Source of the DNA: a virus
DNA: 37,208 nucleotides
Virus record (IMG/VR): IMGVR_UViG_3300021185_000481
Coordinates: 1 to 37,208 of that record
Strand: one strand, 5' to 3'
A program made the position numbers and the translations under genes. The notes under the pieces were generated by a model that was not told the origin of the DNA, ran no database searches, and worked only from the letters and a program-made list of their open reading frames with translations. Shown one piece after another: positions 22,341 to 29,255 of this stretch; position 1 is the first letter of the stretch; every line of letters begins with the position of its first letter.

Positions 22341-22579
22341 TTACCTTCGCAACCCAAGAACGCATTGACGTTCTGACCGAGAAGTTTGAGATACTCACCG
22401 AGGGTATGGAGAACTGGAAGATGCCGATTGATACTGTCATCCCTACATCTGAACTGAATGATATGCGTGATGCGTGTGCTTGGTTTACTGGTTCCGAACT
22501 CTATGTCAAAGAACAAGTTTCAAATGAATTAAAATATCGTGTGATGGCAGAAGGATACTATAATGCAATCGGAAGTTAA
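22337..22579 (+). CDS. Small hypothetical protein, 80 residues
   Basis: The protein starts MITFATQERIDVLTEKFEI and appears mainly helical, with RDACAWFTGSELYVKE in the middle and YRVMAEGYYNAIGS at the end. It begins inside the previous stop and overlaps the next gene by 17 bases, which supports coupled translation. No family is recognised. Confidence 0.72.
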   Translation: MITFATQERIDVLTEKFEILTEGMENWKMPIDTVIPTSELNDMRDACAWFTGSELYVKEQVSNELKYRVMAEGYYNAIGS

Positions 22580-22844
22580 ATCAATCCAAGGTGGTTGCAC
22601 AATTGAGAAGTTTGATATGCCAGAATTGAATGGGTATCAACTCGTCTATAAATTTGATAATGGTTATGGTGCCTCTGTGGTCAAGCATGATATGTCCTTT
22701 GGAGGCAGAAAAGGTCTCTATGAGATTGCGGTACTTGACAATGATGGTGACCTGTGTTATGATACACACATAACTAATGATGTTGTTGGTAATCTCACAA
22801 TGGGTGATGTTGAACAATATCTTGCTGAGATATCAATGATATGA
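22563..22844 (+). CDS. Small hypothetical protein, 93 residues
   Basis: The protein has YQLVYKFDNGYGASVVKHD, then GLYEIAVLDNDGDLCYDTHI and VEQYLAEISMI. This resembles the small beta-sandwich proteins of unknown role that occur in many phages. It overlaps the 80-residue gene by 17 bases and the 30-residue gene by four. A near-consensus promoter lies inside it at 22735. Confidence 0.74.
   Translation: MQSEVKSIQGGCTIEKFDMPELNGYQLVYKFDNGYGASVVKHDMSFGGRKGLYEIAVLDNDGDLCYDTHITNDVVGNLTMGDVEQYLAEISMI
22735..22763 (+). promoter_or_regulatory. Sigma70-type promoter candidate inside a small gene
   Basis: TTGACA (22735-22740) and TATGAT (22758-22763) are 17 bases apart, with a single mismatch. It would drive the 30-residue membrane protein at 22841 and the gene at 22930. 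It codes for LDNDGD and YDTHI, so chance remains possible. Confidence 0.48.
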
Positions 22845-22933
22845 AAATTGAACTGACCCGATTAGACCTTACGTATTGGTCAACACTGTATGTTGGTATG
22901 ATCGGATTTATTATTTACGAGGTTATGAGATGA
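22841..22933 (+). CDS. Very small membrane protein, 30 residues
   Basis: The frame starts inside the previous stop (ATGA) and ends inside the next start (ATGA). The product begins MKIELTRLDLTYWS and then has LYVGMIGFIIYEVMR, a single likely membrane segment. Exact coupling on both sides is the main evidence. No function can be given; phage micro-proteins of this type often modify host membrane enzymes. Confidence 0.55.
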   Translation: MKIELTRLDLTYWSTLYVGMIGFIIYEVMR

Positions 22934-23484
22934 ACATATTTCATTTGGACAATGATCCCAAAATTGCCGCACAGATGATGTGTGACAAACATGTGGTCAA
23001 GATGATTGTTGAGTACGCTCAACTCATGTCTACTGCACATCGTGTATTGGATGGTGAACTGTATCTTGATAAGACCAAGAATGGTCGCAACATCAAACGG
23101 TGGAGACTGAAACCAACTGCCCAAGAACAACTCTTGTACAAGGCATCCCATGTCAACCATCCATCCAACATCTGGGTTCGTGAGAACGACAAGAACTACC
23201 GATGGTTGTACAAACACTTCCAAGAGTTGTGTAAGGAGTACACCAGACGATATGGTAAGGTTCACATGACCGAAGAGAAACTGAAAGGTCAGTTGTGGTT
23301 TGCTCCAAGGAACATCAAGCAAGTTGTCAAGACGAGTAAGTTCGCACAGGCAATGCCAGACCATTGTAAGATGAATGATCCAGTAGATGCATATCGTAAG
23401 TATTACATTAACGAGAAATCATACATGGCAAAATGGACTAACCGTGAAGTGCCTAGTTGGTTTCAAGAGAAGAGGGTAGCGTAA
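22930..23484 (+). CDS. Conserved phage protein of unknown function
   Basis: The 184-residue protein begins MNIFHLDNDPKIAAQMMCDKH and goes on VVKMIVEYAQLMSTAHRVLDG, with HVNHPSNIWVRENDKNYRW in the middle. This is a well-conserved family in T4-like and other phages, with invariant histidines (CDKHVVKM, TAHR, NHPS) that look like a metal or catalytic site, but I know of no proven activity. The start at 22930 overlaps the previous stop. A longer in-frame leader from 22876 is rejected, because it covers the 30-residue gene. It overlaps the next gene by one base. Confidence 0.82.
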   Translation: MNIFHLDNDPKIAAQMMCDKHVVKMIVEYAQLMSTAHRVLDGELYLDKTKNGRNIKRWRLKPTAQEQLLYKASHVNHPSNIWVRENDKNYRWLYKHFQELCKEYTRRYGKVHMTEEKLKGQLWFAPRNIKQVVKTSKFAQAMPDHCKMNDPVDAYRKYYINEKSYMAKWTNREVPSWFQEKRVA

Positions 23485-23672
23485 TGAGATTTAAACTTTG
23501 GGGTCGCATATATTGCTTTAGTAATATGTGGACATATGAAAGAGAGATATGGTTGACCCCATCTATCAGTCTAAACTTTTCCGATGGATTCTGTTTAGAC
23601 GTTTCGTTCTTGATATGGAAGTTTTACACATACCAAGATTATTTTATAGAGGAAAACAATGGAGAAGATTGA
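23484..23672 (+). CDS. Small aromatic-rich hypothetical protein, 62 residues
   Basis: The start overlaps the previous stop (TAATG). The protein starts MRFKLWGRIYCFSN and is unusually rich in Phe, Trp and Tyr, with FCLDVSFLIWKFYTYQ. It may be membrane-associated, although no clean membrane helix is seen. It overlaps the next gene by 14 bases. No family is recognised. Confidence 0.66.
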   Translation: MRFKLWGRIYCFSNMWTYEREIWLTPSISLNFSDGFCLDVSFLIWKFYTYQDYFIEENNGED

Positions 23673-23928
23673 TATGACCTATAGTGAAATCGTTGACACC
23701 TTACGTGAAGGTGTAGTAAACTTGTCGTTCACAAAAGTGAAGGATGGTGGAGTACGTGAGATGAGAGCAACATTGGTATCCGATCAGATACCAGCGGACA
23801 AGATGCCCAAGACTGATGCGAATGCAAATACCGAGAAGAACCAACTGGCGGTTCGAGTATTTGATTTGGATTTGCAGGACTGGAGATCATTTCGTGTTGA
23901 TTCCCTCTTGACTTTTAATGCAGTATAA
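23659..23928 (+). CDS. WYL_2-like Sm/SH3 barrel protein
   Basis: The 89-residue protein has LSFTKVKDGGVREMRATL, then a linker with KNQLAVRVFDLDLQDWRSFRVDSLL. The pattern of a KxDG-x-RxMxATL strand pair and a VFDLxxxxWRSFR strand is that of the WYL_2 phage family, a small beta barrel that probably binds nucleic acid or protein. AGAGGA five bases upstream supports ATG 23659; ATG 23674 is an alternative. Related proteins are frequent in T4-like phages and have no settled role. Confidence 0.78.
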   Translation: MEKIDMTYSEIVDTLREGVVNLSFTKVKDGGVREMRATLVSDQIPADKMPKTDANANTEKNQLAVRVFDLDLQDWRSFRVDSLLTFNAV

Positions 23929-23936
23929 CATATACT
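23908..23936 (+). promoter_or_regulatory. Sigma70-type promoter at the start of the next gene
   Basis: TTGACT (23908-23913) and TATACT (23931-23936) are 17 bases apart, with one mismatch each. The predicted transcript would start only about four bases before ATG 23947, which has no Shine-Dalgarno sequence. This suggests leaderless or nearly leaderless expression. Confidence 0.55.
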
Positions 23937-23946
23937 ATATAATACT

Positions 23947-24525
23947 ATGCCAAAGAAACTAACACCCGCACAAAAAGCAAAACGCACCAGAGATGCCAAG
24001 AAGAAGGCAAATCTGGATGCGTTAGGTTTTGAACGTAAGAAAGTGAAACGCAGACGTAAACCAATGTCTGATGAACAGAAGAAGGCGGCAGTGGAAAGAC
24101 TTGCGAAGGCAAGGGAAGCACGTGGTGCGGATGGTAGTAAGTCGGTACACCACAGTATCAGAGACTTGGATGAAGATCACTTCTTACATTGGAAAAAAGT
24201 TAAAGGTTGGGTGAAGTCTTGTACTGATGAACTCAAAGGATTGAAGAGTTATAAAGACTCTAAGGTCTCGAAGGAACGAGCACAGTACCAAGACCTTGAA
24301 ACCTACATCTCCAATATGAAGAAGTATCTCAGTGGTGGTGTGTGGTCTGATTTTCGTTATGGTGAACAACGTGAGGGGAGAATCCAGAAGGTGTGTATTG
24401 CTATGGCATACTATCCTGACGGAACCCCCAAACGCTCTTATGGTACATGGTATCCAGACATTGCTCAAGTATGGACTCGTGAACTTGAACTGGAGTTTGA
24501 GAAGGATAAAGATTATGCAAGTTGA
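23947..24525 (+). CDS. Basic hypothetical protein upstream of gp33
   Basis: The 192-residue protein has a strongly basic N-terminus (PAQKAKRTRDAKKKAN, then RKKVKRRRKPM) likely to bind nucleic acid, and a folded C-terminal part with WSDFRYGEQREGRIQKVC and GTWYPDIAQVW. It is not recognised as a named T4 protein, although it lies where T4-like phages keep genes for replication and late transcription. No ribosome binding site precedes its ATG. It overlaps gp33 by 11 bases. Confidence 0.74.
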   Translation: MPKKLTPAQKAKRTRDAKKKANLDALGFERKKVKRRRKPMSDEQKKAAVERLAKAREARGADGSKSVHHSIRDLDEDHFLHWKKVKGWVKSCTDELKGLKSYKDSKVSKERAQYQDLETYISNMKKYLSGGVWSDFRYGEQREGRIQKVCIAMAYYPDGTPKRSYGTWYPDIAQVWTRELELEFEKDKDYAS

Positions 24526-24775
24526 TTTTCAGATAGGTGGAGTAGATTCCTCACAAGAAGAGTCTAACTTTATGAACAAGAAGAAATTCACCAAGATGGT
24601 GGAGGACTGTGTAAGAACAAAGTCTATGTCATACATGGACACGGTTGTTTATCTGTGTGAACAGAACAACCTAGAGATTGAAGATGTCAAGAAATATATT
24701 GCCATCTCAATAAAAGAGAAAATAGAAATGGAAGCAATGAAGTTGAATTTTCTCGAAAAAAGTGGAAGTCTGTAA
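24515..24775 (+). CDS. 33: gp33-like late promoter transcription accessory protein
   Basis: The 86-residue protein contains NKKKFTKMVEDCV, YMDTVVYLCEQNNLEIEDVKKYI and KEKIEMEAMKLNFL. This helical series matches cyanophage gp33 proteins, which join the beta-flap of host RNA polymerase to the sliding clamp and allow T4-type late transcription from TATAAATA. ATG 24515 has AAGGA eight bases upstream. A longer in-frame leader from 24332 is an overlap artefact. It lies directly before gp32, an order like that of the T4 family. It is shorter than T4 gp33 (112 residues). Confidence 0.82.
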   Translation: MQVDFQIGGVDSSQEESNFMNKKKFTKMVEDCVRTKSMSYMDTVVYLCEQNNLEIEDVKKYIAISIKEKIEMEAMKLNFLEKSGSL

Positions 24776-24792
24776 AATACTAAATAAAGGTA

Positions 24793-24821
24793 TTGACTTT
24801 TAAATTACGTTATGATACAAT
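24793..24821 (+). promoter_or_regulatory. Sigma70-type promoter for gp32
   Basis: TTGACT (24793-24798) and TACAAT (24816-24821) are 17 bases apart. It lies between gp33 and gp32 and is followed by a leader of about 40 bases with AATACGGAGAAT before ATG 24869. Its first 11 bases, TTGACTTTTAA, match the promoter at 23908. Confidence 0.72.
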
Positions 24822-24868
24822 GAATACTCATAATACAACTAATACGCAAAAATACGGAGAATACAAAT

Positions 24869-25792
24869 ATGTCTTTTGCAAATCTAAAATCTAATTCCCT
24901 AGATGTTTCTAAACTCGCACAAGCGGCACAAGAAGTCTCAGGGGTAACTCAATCTAAAAACAAATACGAAGACCTTCGATTCTGGAAACCTACTGTTGAT
25001 GACAATGGTAATGGTTTTGCACAGATTCGATTTCTTCCTGCCGCAGAAGGTCAAGAACTACCTTGGGTACGTTACTTTGATCACTTCTTCAAAGGCCCAA
25101 CTGGTCAGTGGTATGTCGAGAAGTCTCTGACTACTCTCGGTAACAACGATCCAGTGAGTGAACACAACTCTCGTTTGTGGAACTCTGGTATCGATGAAGA
25201 TAAAGAGATCGCACGTAAACAGAAACGTAGACTGCACTATGTGGCAAACATCATGGTAGTATCTGACCCATCCAATCCTGCTAATGAAGGTAAAGTATTC
25301 CTTTACGACTTTGGTAAGAAAATCTTTGATAAGATCATGGATGTAATGCAACCACAATTCCCAGGCGAAACACCTGTGAACCCATTCGACTTCTGGACTG
25401 GTGCTGACTTCCAGTTGAAGATTCGTAATGTTGCGGGTTACAGAAACTATGATAAATCGGAGTTCAAGTCCACTTCTGCATTATTTGATGCGGATGAGAC
25501 TAAACTAGAATCTACTTATAATCAGTTACATGATATGACAGAGTTTGTTGCAGAGTCCTCATACAAGTCTTATGATGAACTGAAGTCACGTCTGGAAGTG
25601 GTACTAGGTCAGTCTACTGGTACTGGTAGTACTGTAAAGAATGATCTGTTGACTCAGACTGCTGAGACTGCACCGATCCGATCTGCGGAACCTACTGTAG
25701 TCTCTCAGACTGCACCAGAACCAACGATCCAAGCATCGGGTGGTGAAGATGACACATTGTCATACTTTGCTAAACTCGCTGCTGAGGACTAA
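24869..25792 (+). CDS. 32: gp32-like single-strand DNA-binding protein
   Basis: The 307-residue protein shows the gp32 OB-fold core: YEDLRFWKPTVDDNGNGFAQIRFLP, WVRYFDHFFKG, GQWYVEKSLTTLG and PVSEHNSRLWNS, then RRLHYVANIMVVSDP and KIFDKIMDVMQP. A flexible middle leads to an acidic tail, GEDDTLSYFAKLAAED, used by gp32 to contact replication partners. The zinc ligands of T4 gp32 are absent; the protein has no cysteine at all. CGGAGAA lies before the start. It should coat single-stranded DNA in replication and repair, and it is read from its own promoter to a strong terminator. Confidence 0.93.
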   Translation: MSFANLKSNSLDVSKLAQAAQEVSGVTQSKNKYEDLRFWKPTVDDNGNGFAQIRFLPAAEGQELPWVRYFDHFFKGPTGQWYVEKSLTTLGNNDPVSEHNSRLWNSGIDEDKEIARKQKRRLHYVANIMVVSDPSNPANEGKVFLYDFGKKIFDKIMDVMQPQFPGETPVNPFDFWTGADFQLKIRNVAGYRNYDKSEFKSTSALFDADETKLESTYNQLHDMTEFVAESSYKSYDELKSRLEVVLGQSTGTGSTVKNDLLTQTAETAPIRSAEPTVVSQTAPEPTIQASGGEDDTLSYFAKLAAED

Positions 25793-25794
25793 TC

Positions 25795-25914
25795 ATGTAT
25801 CACTTGTATACTGAGAATGGTTCTTATTCGGAGACAAGTCTTGTGAGGTTGCTGTTCGCAGTAATCTCACACAGATTCCATCACTTTGTAAAGGGTGAAG
25901 GTTTCCGAGACTAA
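25795..25914 (+). CDS. Small hypothetical protein, 39 residues
   Basis: The frame follows gp32 after two bases, with TGAGGA overlapping the gp32 end as a binding site. The product starts MYHLYTENGSYSETSLVRLL and ends SHRFHHFVKGEGFRD, an aromatic and histidine-rich sequence. It is closely followed by the terminator. Size and position suggest a true gp32-operon micro-protein, but no family is certain. Confidence 0.58.
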   Translation: MYHLYTENGSYSETSLVRLLFAVISHRFHHFVKGEGFRD

Positions 25915-25951
25915 AGCATCCTTGCCTTAGGATAAACCGTTATGGTTATAG

Positions 25952-25977
25952 GGGTCTCTTCGGAGACCCTTTTTTTT
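25952..25977 (+). terminator. Strong intrinsic terminator after gp32
   Basis: GGGTCTC (25952-25958) pairs with GAGACCC (25963-25969) around the stable TTCG tetraloop and is followed by eight T residues (25970-25977). This is a textbook Rho-independent terminator. It ends the gp32 transcript just before the convergent tape measure gene, whose stop codon lies in the T-run. The reverse direction lacks a T-run, so it acts on the + strand only. Confidence 0.93.
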
Positions 25978-27625
25978 ATGCGAATCTTGTCAACCCATCA
26001 AAGTTATCTACTGCGCCAGTAGGAGCATCAACATTGACATTACTGGAACTGTTGTTTGTGGTTGTGGGTGCGTTAATGGTCTGAACTGCCATGGATGTTG
26101 CGGTTTGTTTTCCTTCATTTGCTATCTTTTCTTCCTGAGTCGCATCTTTGACCGCATCAGCACTGATCGGAGGGTTGGGTTTTATCTCAGTTTCTTTTTC
26201 TTTTGATGCTTCTAGTTCTGCACGTTTTTCTTTTCGTGCAGATACTGCGTCACCGACACCAGTGTCAAACATCATTGCACTTGACATTTTTCTGAGTGAA
26301 CTTGCTCCTGATTGTGCTATATCCAAAGGTATTTTTTCTAAAAGAGAGGCAATACCATTAATCATTGCACGTATAGGAGCGGTTATTGCATTTACCAAAC
26401 CACCGACTACGACCCCTACCATCTTACCGAAATCAAATTTACCAGTTTCGTCTTTCATTGCATCAAAGACACCCAATAATGAATCTGTGATTGTGTTGAA
26501 CAAACCACCAATCATATCGGAGAATGAGAACGAATCCAGAATTTCTGAGAAGTTCTCAAACCCAAGTTTACCTGCTATCCAACTCACGATGTTCTTGAGT
26601 AGGTCAAGTGGCATTCCAACAATTCCTATCAAGACTCCACTGATTGCACCAAGGACACCACCAAGTATTCCACCCGACTCAAATCCTGCTTTGAATCCTT
26701 TGAACGCATCAACCATTGTCATTATGATAGTAAGAGGGAATAAGACTACACGACCAAGAGTTCTGAATATTTTAAAGAATCCACCAAAGGATTGTTTCAG
26801 TGTGGTGAAAACCTTTTTAACTTTCTTTGCCGTATCTTTGATCTTTGAAGCAGTATCACCCGATGTCTTTGCCGCACCTGTAACAGAGTCTTTTAGTTGC
26901 TTGATGTCATCAACAAAACCACGGAATGGTTTTAATAATTTACCAATTAACTTTGCCGCATTTTCAACAAACGTTAACTTCCTAAACTTTCCGGCAATAC
27001 CACGTAATCCCACATTGATGTTTCGGAAACCATTGGTAAATGCTTGACGGATATTGGTAGCAAGTCTTGTCAGTCTTCCACCAAGACCTTTTGCCCAATC
27101 CTTCATTTGCTCAATTCTCTTTGCAATTCTTGCAATACCGTTAGTAAATACTTTTCTTATACGGTTAAATTGGTTCTGAAGTTTCTTACCTGTTTCGGGG
27201 AAGAATTTATTAACGAATAGTCTGAATGGTGCTAACACTAATTTTGTTATAGACCTGACCATTTTCACCATAGTCTTGGTAAACGGACTCAATATTAATT
27301 TTGCGGCACGAACAAAACCTTCAACGATACCCACTGCGAGACCCGCAATTGCGGCAGTGATACCTGCGATCATTCCAAGAATACCCATACCCTTGGTGTC
27401 CGACATAAGTTGACCGAGATCAGGTAAACCACCTGCCGCTGCTACTTTCTCCTCTCGTTTTTCTTCTAGTTTATCACCTGCTTGGTTCTTGAGGTCTTTG
27501 AAGTACTTACCAAACATTTTAGACAACGCACTGACTTCAGATGCGACCTCTTTGGTCACACTGCGTGATTCTTGGTTTTCTTGTTTGGTCACCTCAATCA
27601 GATGACCTATACTTTTCTCTGCCAT
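25976..27625 (-). CDS. Tail tape measure protein
   Basis: The 549-residue protein is long, helical and repetitive, with many AxxF/GxxF and K-rich helices and Gly-rich hydrophobic segments near residues 80-102 and about 320-345 that could insert in membrane. It follows gp26/gp51, as tape measures follow tail chaperones in many phages. The C-terminus NAPTTTNNSSSNVNVDAPTG is of a type seen in marine phages. At about 0.15 nm per residue it would set a tail near 80 nm, an inference from general tape-measure scaling. AGGA precedes its ATG and overlaps the gp51 stop. Sequence identity to T4 gp29 is not obvious. Confidence 0.8.
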   Translation of the reverse strand: MAEKSIGHLIEVTKQENQESRSVTKEVASEVSALSKMFGKYFKDLKNQAGDKLEEKREEKVAAAGGLPDLGQLMSDTKGMGILGMIAGITAAIAGLAVGIVEGFVRAAKLILSPFTKTMVKMVRSITKLVLAPFRLFVNKFFPETGKKLQNQFNRIRKVFTNGIARIAKRIEQMKDWAKGLGGRLTRLATNIRQAFTNGFRNINVGLRGIAGKFRKLTFVENAAKLIGKLLKPFRGFVDDIKQLKDSVTGAAKTSGDTASKIKDTAKKVKKVFTTLKQSFGGFFKIFRTLGRVVLFPLTIIMTMVDAFKGFKAGFESGGILGGVLGAISGVLIGIVGMPLDLLKNIVSWIAGKLGFENFSEILDSFSFSDMIGGLFNTITDSLLGVFDAMKDETGKFDFGKMVGVVVGGLVNAITAPIRAMINGIASLLEKIPLDIAQSGASSLRKMSSAMMFDTGVGDAVSARKEKRAELEASKEKETEIKPNPPISADAVKDATQEEKIANEGKQTATSMAVQTINAPTTTNNSSSNVNVDAPTGAVDNFDGLTRFA

Positions 27626-27630
27626 TATTC

Positions 27631-27828
27631 CTATCTCTGTCGTTGACGTTCTTCTTGTTCGTGACGTTCTTTTTCTTCTTTAAGATGCTCTACTAGTAAA
27701 GCAACATAAACTTCCCTCTCAAACGGCATCATATTTTCTAGTTCTGTTAACGAGTAATTATGATGTTGCATCATGCCAAAGTTAGTCTTGTAATGGTTTA
27801 CAAGGTTATCGTGTGAGAGGCATACTAA
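27631..27828 (-). CDS. 51: gp51-like tail chaperone extension in the -1 frame
   Basis: This 65-codon frame runs open from the T8 slip site at the end of gp26. It contains HHNYSLTELENMMPFEREVYVALL and a charged helix ending EERQRQR. It resembles the short gp51 relatives next to gp26 and, in general style, the T part of lambda GT. The only in-frame ATGs, at 27774 and 27771, have no Shine-Dalgarno sequence, so independent initiation is doubtful. A -1 frameshift would give a fusion of about 300 residues spanning 28532-27631. The symbol gp51 rests on position and short motifs. Confidence 0.68.
   Translation of the reverse strand, partial: LVCLSHDNLVNHYKTNFGMMQHHNYSLTELENMMPFEREVYVALLVEHLKEEKERHEQEERQRQR
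27787..27804 (-). other. Hairpin downstream of the slip site
   Basis: CTTGTAA and TTACAAG form a perfect 7-bp stem around a four-base loop (ACCA in the RNA). The stem begins 23 bases after the slip run, longer than the usual 5-9 base spacing for a frameshift stimulator. Its role is uncertain. Confidence 0.4.
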
Positions 27829-28532
27829 AAAAAATCTTGGATGCCCTTCAGTGTTCTGTTCTGTTCCGTACCGCACTCTGGACATTTAAAGTCAATGTCG
27901 TGTTGCATTGATGGTGCAGATTGCATAAACTCACCAATCTTTTCAAACTGTGAGTTGGTCATTGAATCAATAAACTCTTGCATCTCTCCAGAACTAACCT
28001 CACTCGCATCAACTCTCTCGTCCTCGGTCATAATTGTCTTAATACACTTACCGATCATCTTGAAACCAAACTCAGTTTCTGACATATCCTCAGAAAAGTT
28101 ATTGAGAAAATCGTGAAACGCTGGGTACTTTAATTCCAAGGTGACACTTGGTGTCAATTCAACTATAGGACTTACATCAGGAAGGTCAACTTTAATATCC
28201 TGTAGGTTGATCTTACATTCTGTTGAATGTCCACACTCTTCATTCTCACACTTGATATTAATATCAGCAGTCTCACCAACTGAACGTGAACGAATCTGCG
28301 TAAACATATACTCAACATCAAATACTGTGAGGTTTTTTGCTTTCACATCTTCACAACAAATTACAACAACATCAATCATTGCTCTCATTGCTTGTTTCTG
28401 ATCACCACCCTCAAATGCAAGTAGAAGAATCTTTTCTTCTTTTACAAGGTAAGGTCTGTATAGAACCTTCTTTCCCGTTGATGGTTGTACCATCTCGTGG
28501 GATGGGGTTGTGTTTAACTTAGGTAATGCCAT
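27825..28532 (-). CDS. 26: gp26-like baseplate hub/tail chaperone protein
   Basis: The 235-residue protein matches the T4 gp26 type (T4_baseplate family). It has VLYRPYLVKEEKILLLAFEGGD near the start, a two-part zinc site from C-x4-C (in KCENEECGH) and C-x2-C (in KCPECG), and MTNSQFEKIGEFM before the end. ATG 28532 has GGAG nine bases upstream; the in-frame TTG at 28547 is rejected. Its last codons are GAT TTT TTT TAG, forming a slippery T8. It lies between the tail tube initiator and the tape measure, the place of tail assembly chaperones in other phages. Confidence 0.85.
   Translation of the reverse strand: MALPKLNTTPSHEMVQPSTGKKVLYRPYLVKEEKILLLAFEGGDQKQAMRAMIDVVVICCEDVKAKNLTVFDVEYMFTQIRSRSVGETADINIKCENEECGHSTECKINLQDIKVDLPDVSPIVELTPSVTLELKYPAFHDFLNNFSEDMSETEFGFKMIGKCIKTIMTEDERVDASEVSSGEMQEFIDSMTNSQFEKIGEFMQSAPSMQHDIDFKCPECGTEQNRTLKGIQDFF
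27827..27834 (-). other. T8 slippery run, candidate -1 frameshift site
   Basis: Eight T residues end gp26. Read in its frame as GAT-TTT-TTT-TAG, they contain a T-TTT-TTT heptamer in the phase needed for -1 slippage by two tRNA-Phe. After a shift the next codons are TTA GTA TGC and the gp51-like frame stays open to 27631. The stop codon directly after the slip site would favour pausing. Confidence 0.7.
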
Positions 28533-28556
28533 TATATTATTCTCCAAATAATAATG

Positions 28557-29255
28557 TTATAAAAATTTTCTAATCAATTCGCCTGCGAGACCTTCGATAA
28601 ATCCACTATCGATTGCGTCTCCACCTTTGGACTTCCAGTTCTTGTACGATAATTGTACCGATACTTCAAGTAACTGTCCGTCATCACTCAACTCAATTGA
28701 ATTCATTGTTGTTGGGTATGCTTTATCTAGGACACATGTATAGGTGATATCATCACCGAATACTAAATTCAAGTCAAACTGACCCTGTGCAAGATCAAAT
28801 GGCCCTAGTCTTGGTAATCTATTACGAAGGTAAGATGGAATCTTTCCTGCGTCATAAAGTTCTTTCTTTGCGATAGGGAATGCGGTTCCCTTCTTAATGT
28901 GTTGGATAATGACTGGATGTGTGTAGTCGTTAAAGTATCCAACCTGTTGGGTCTCTTGGTTGACTGCCAGATTCTGCCATGCCTCAAAATATTGTCTTAT
29001 TTTCATATCATTGAGACAATGGAATGTCAACTGCATATCTTCTACCGCATGACCATATGCAATCTTGGTGGTATGTAGACCCATTTGTTTTTCGGTTGAC
29101 AGTATTTGTCTGCCGGGCAATGATGTTGCCTTACACAACAGGTTCATCTCCCGTGCGTGTGGTGTAAGAGGTGGTAGGAAAATCTTGAACAGATTCCCCA
29201 TTGCCATACCACCACCTTTACCAATCTCGGATTTGAATTCATCAATTGCGATCAT
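28557..29255 (-). CDS. 54: gp19-fold tail protein, probable gp54 tube initiator
   Basis: The 232-residue protein has the T4 gp19/gp54 tail tube pattern: NLFKIFLPP, LLCKATSLPGRQI, AYGHAVEDMQLTFHCLNDMKIRQYFEAW and a late VSVQLSYKNW. That is the fold shared by tail tube, tube cap and tube initiator. It sits with gp26, gp4, gp48 and gp53 genes, which favours gp54 rather than the major tube gp19, usually encoded near the sheath gene. It is shorter than T4 gp54 (320 residues). The start overlaps the previous stop (ATGA). Confidence 0.72.
   Translation of the reverse strand: MIAIDEFKSEIGKGGGMAMGNLFKIFLPPLTPHAREMNLLCKATSLPGRQILSTEKQMGLHTTKIAYGHAVEDMQLTFHCLNDMKIRQYFEAWQNLAVNQETQQVGYFNDYTHPVIIQHIKKGTAFPIAKKELYDAGKIPSYLRNRLPRLGPFDLAQGQFDLNLVFGDDITYTCVLDKAYPTTMNSIELSDDGQLLEVSVQLSYKNWKSKGGDAIDSGFIEGLAGELIRKFL

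Noticed and set aside
26148-27047. A 299-codon open frame on the + strand across the tape measure gene
   Set aside because: It is antisense to a well-supported helical protein, has a Ser/Pro/Ile-rich composition typical of reversed Lys/Ala/Gly coding sequence, and lacks any recognisable domain or binding site.
27771-27774. Independent ATG start for gp51 at 27774 or 27771
   Set aside because: No purine-rich binding site lies upstream and the product would be only 46-47 residues; the frame is open back to the slip site, so frameshifting explains it better. It is not fully excluded.
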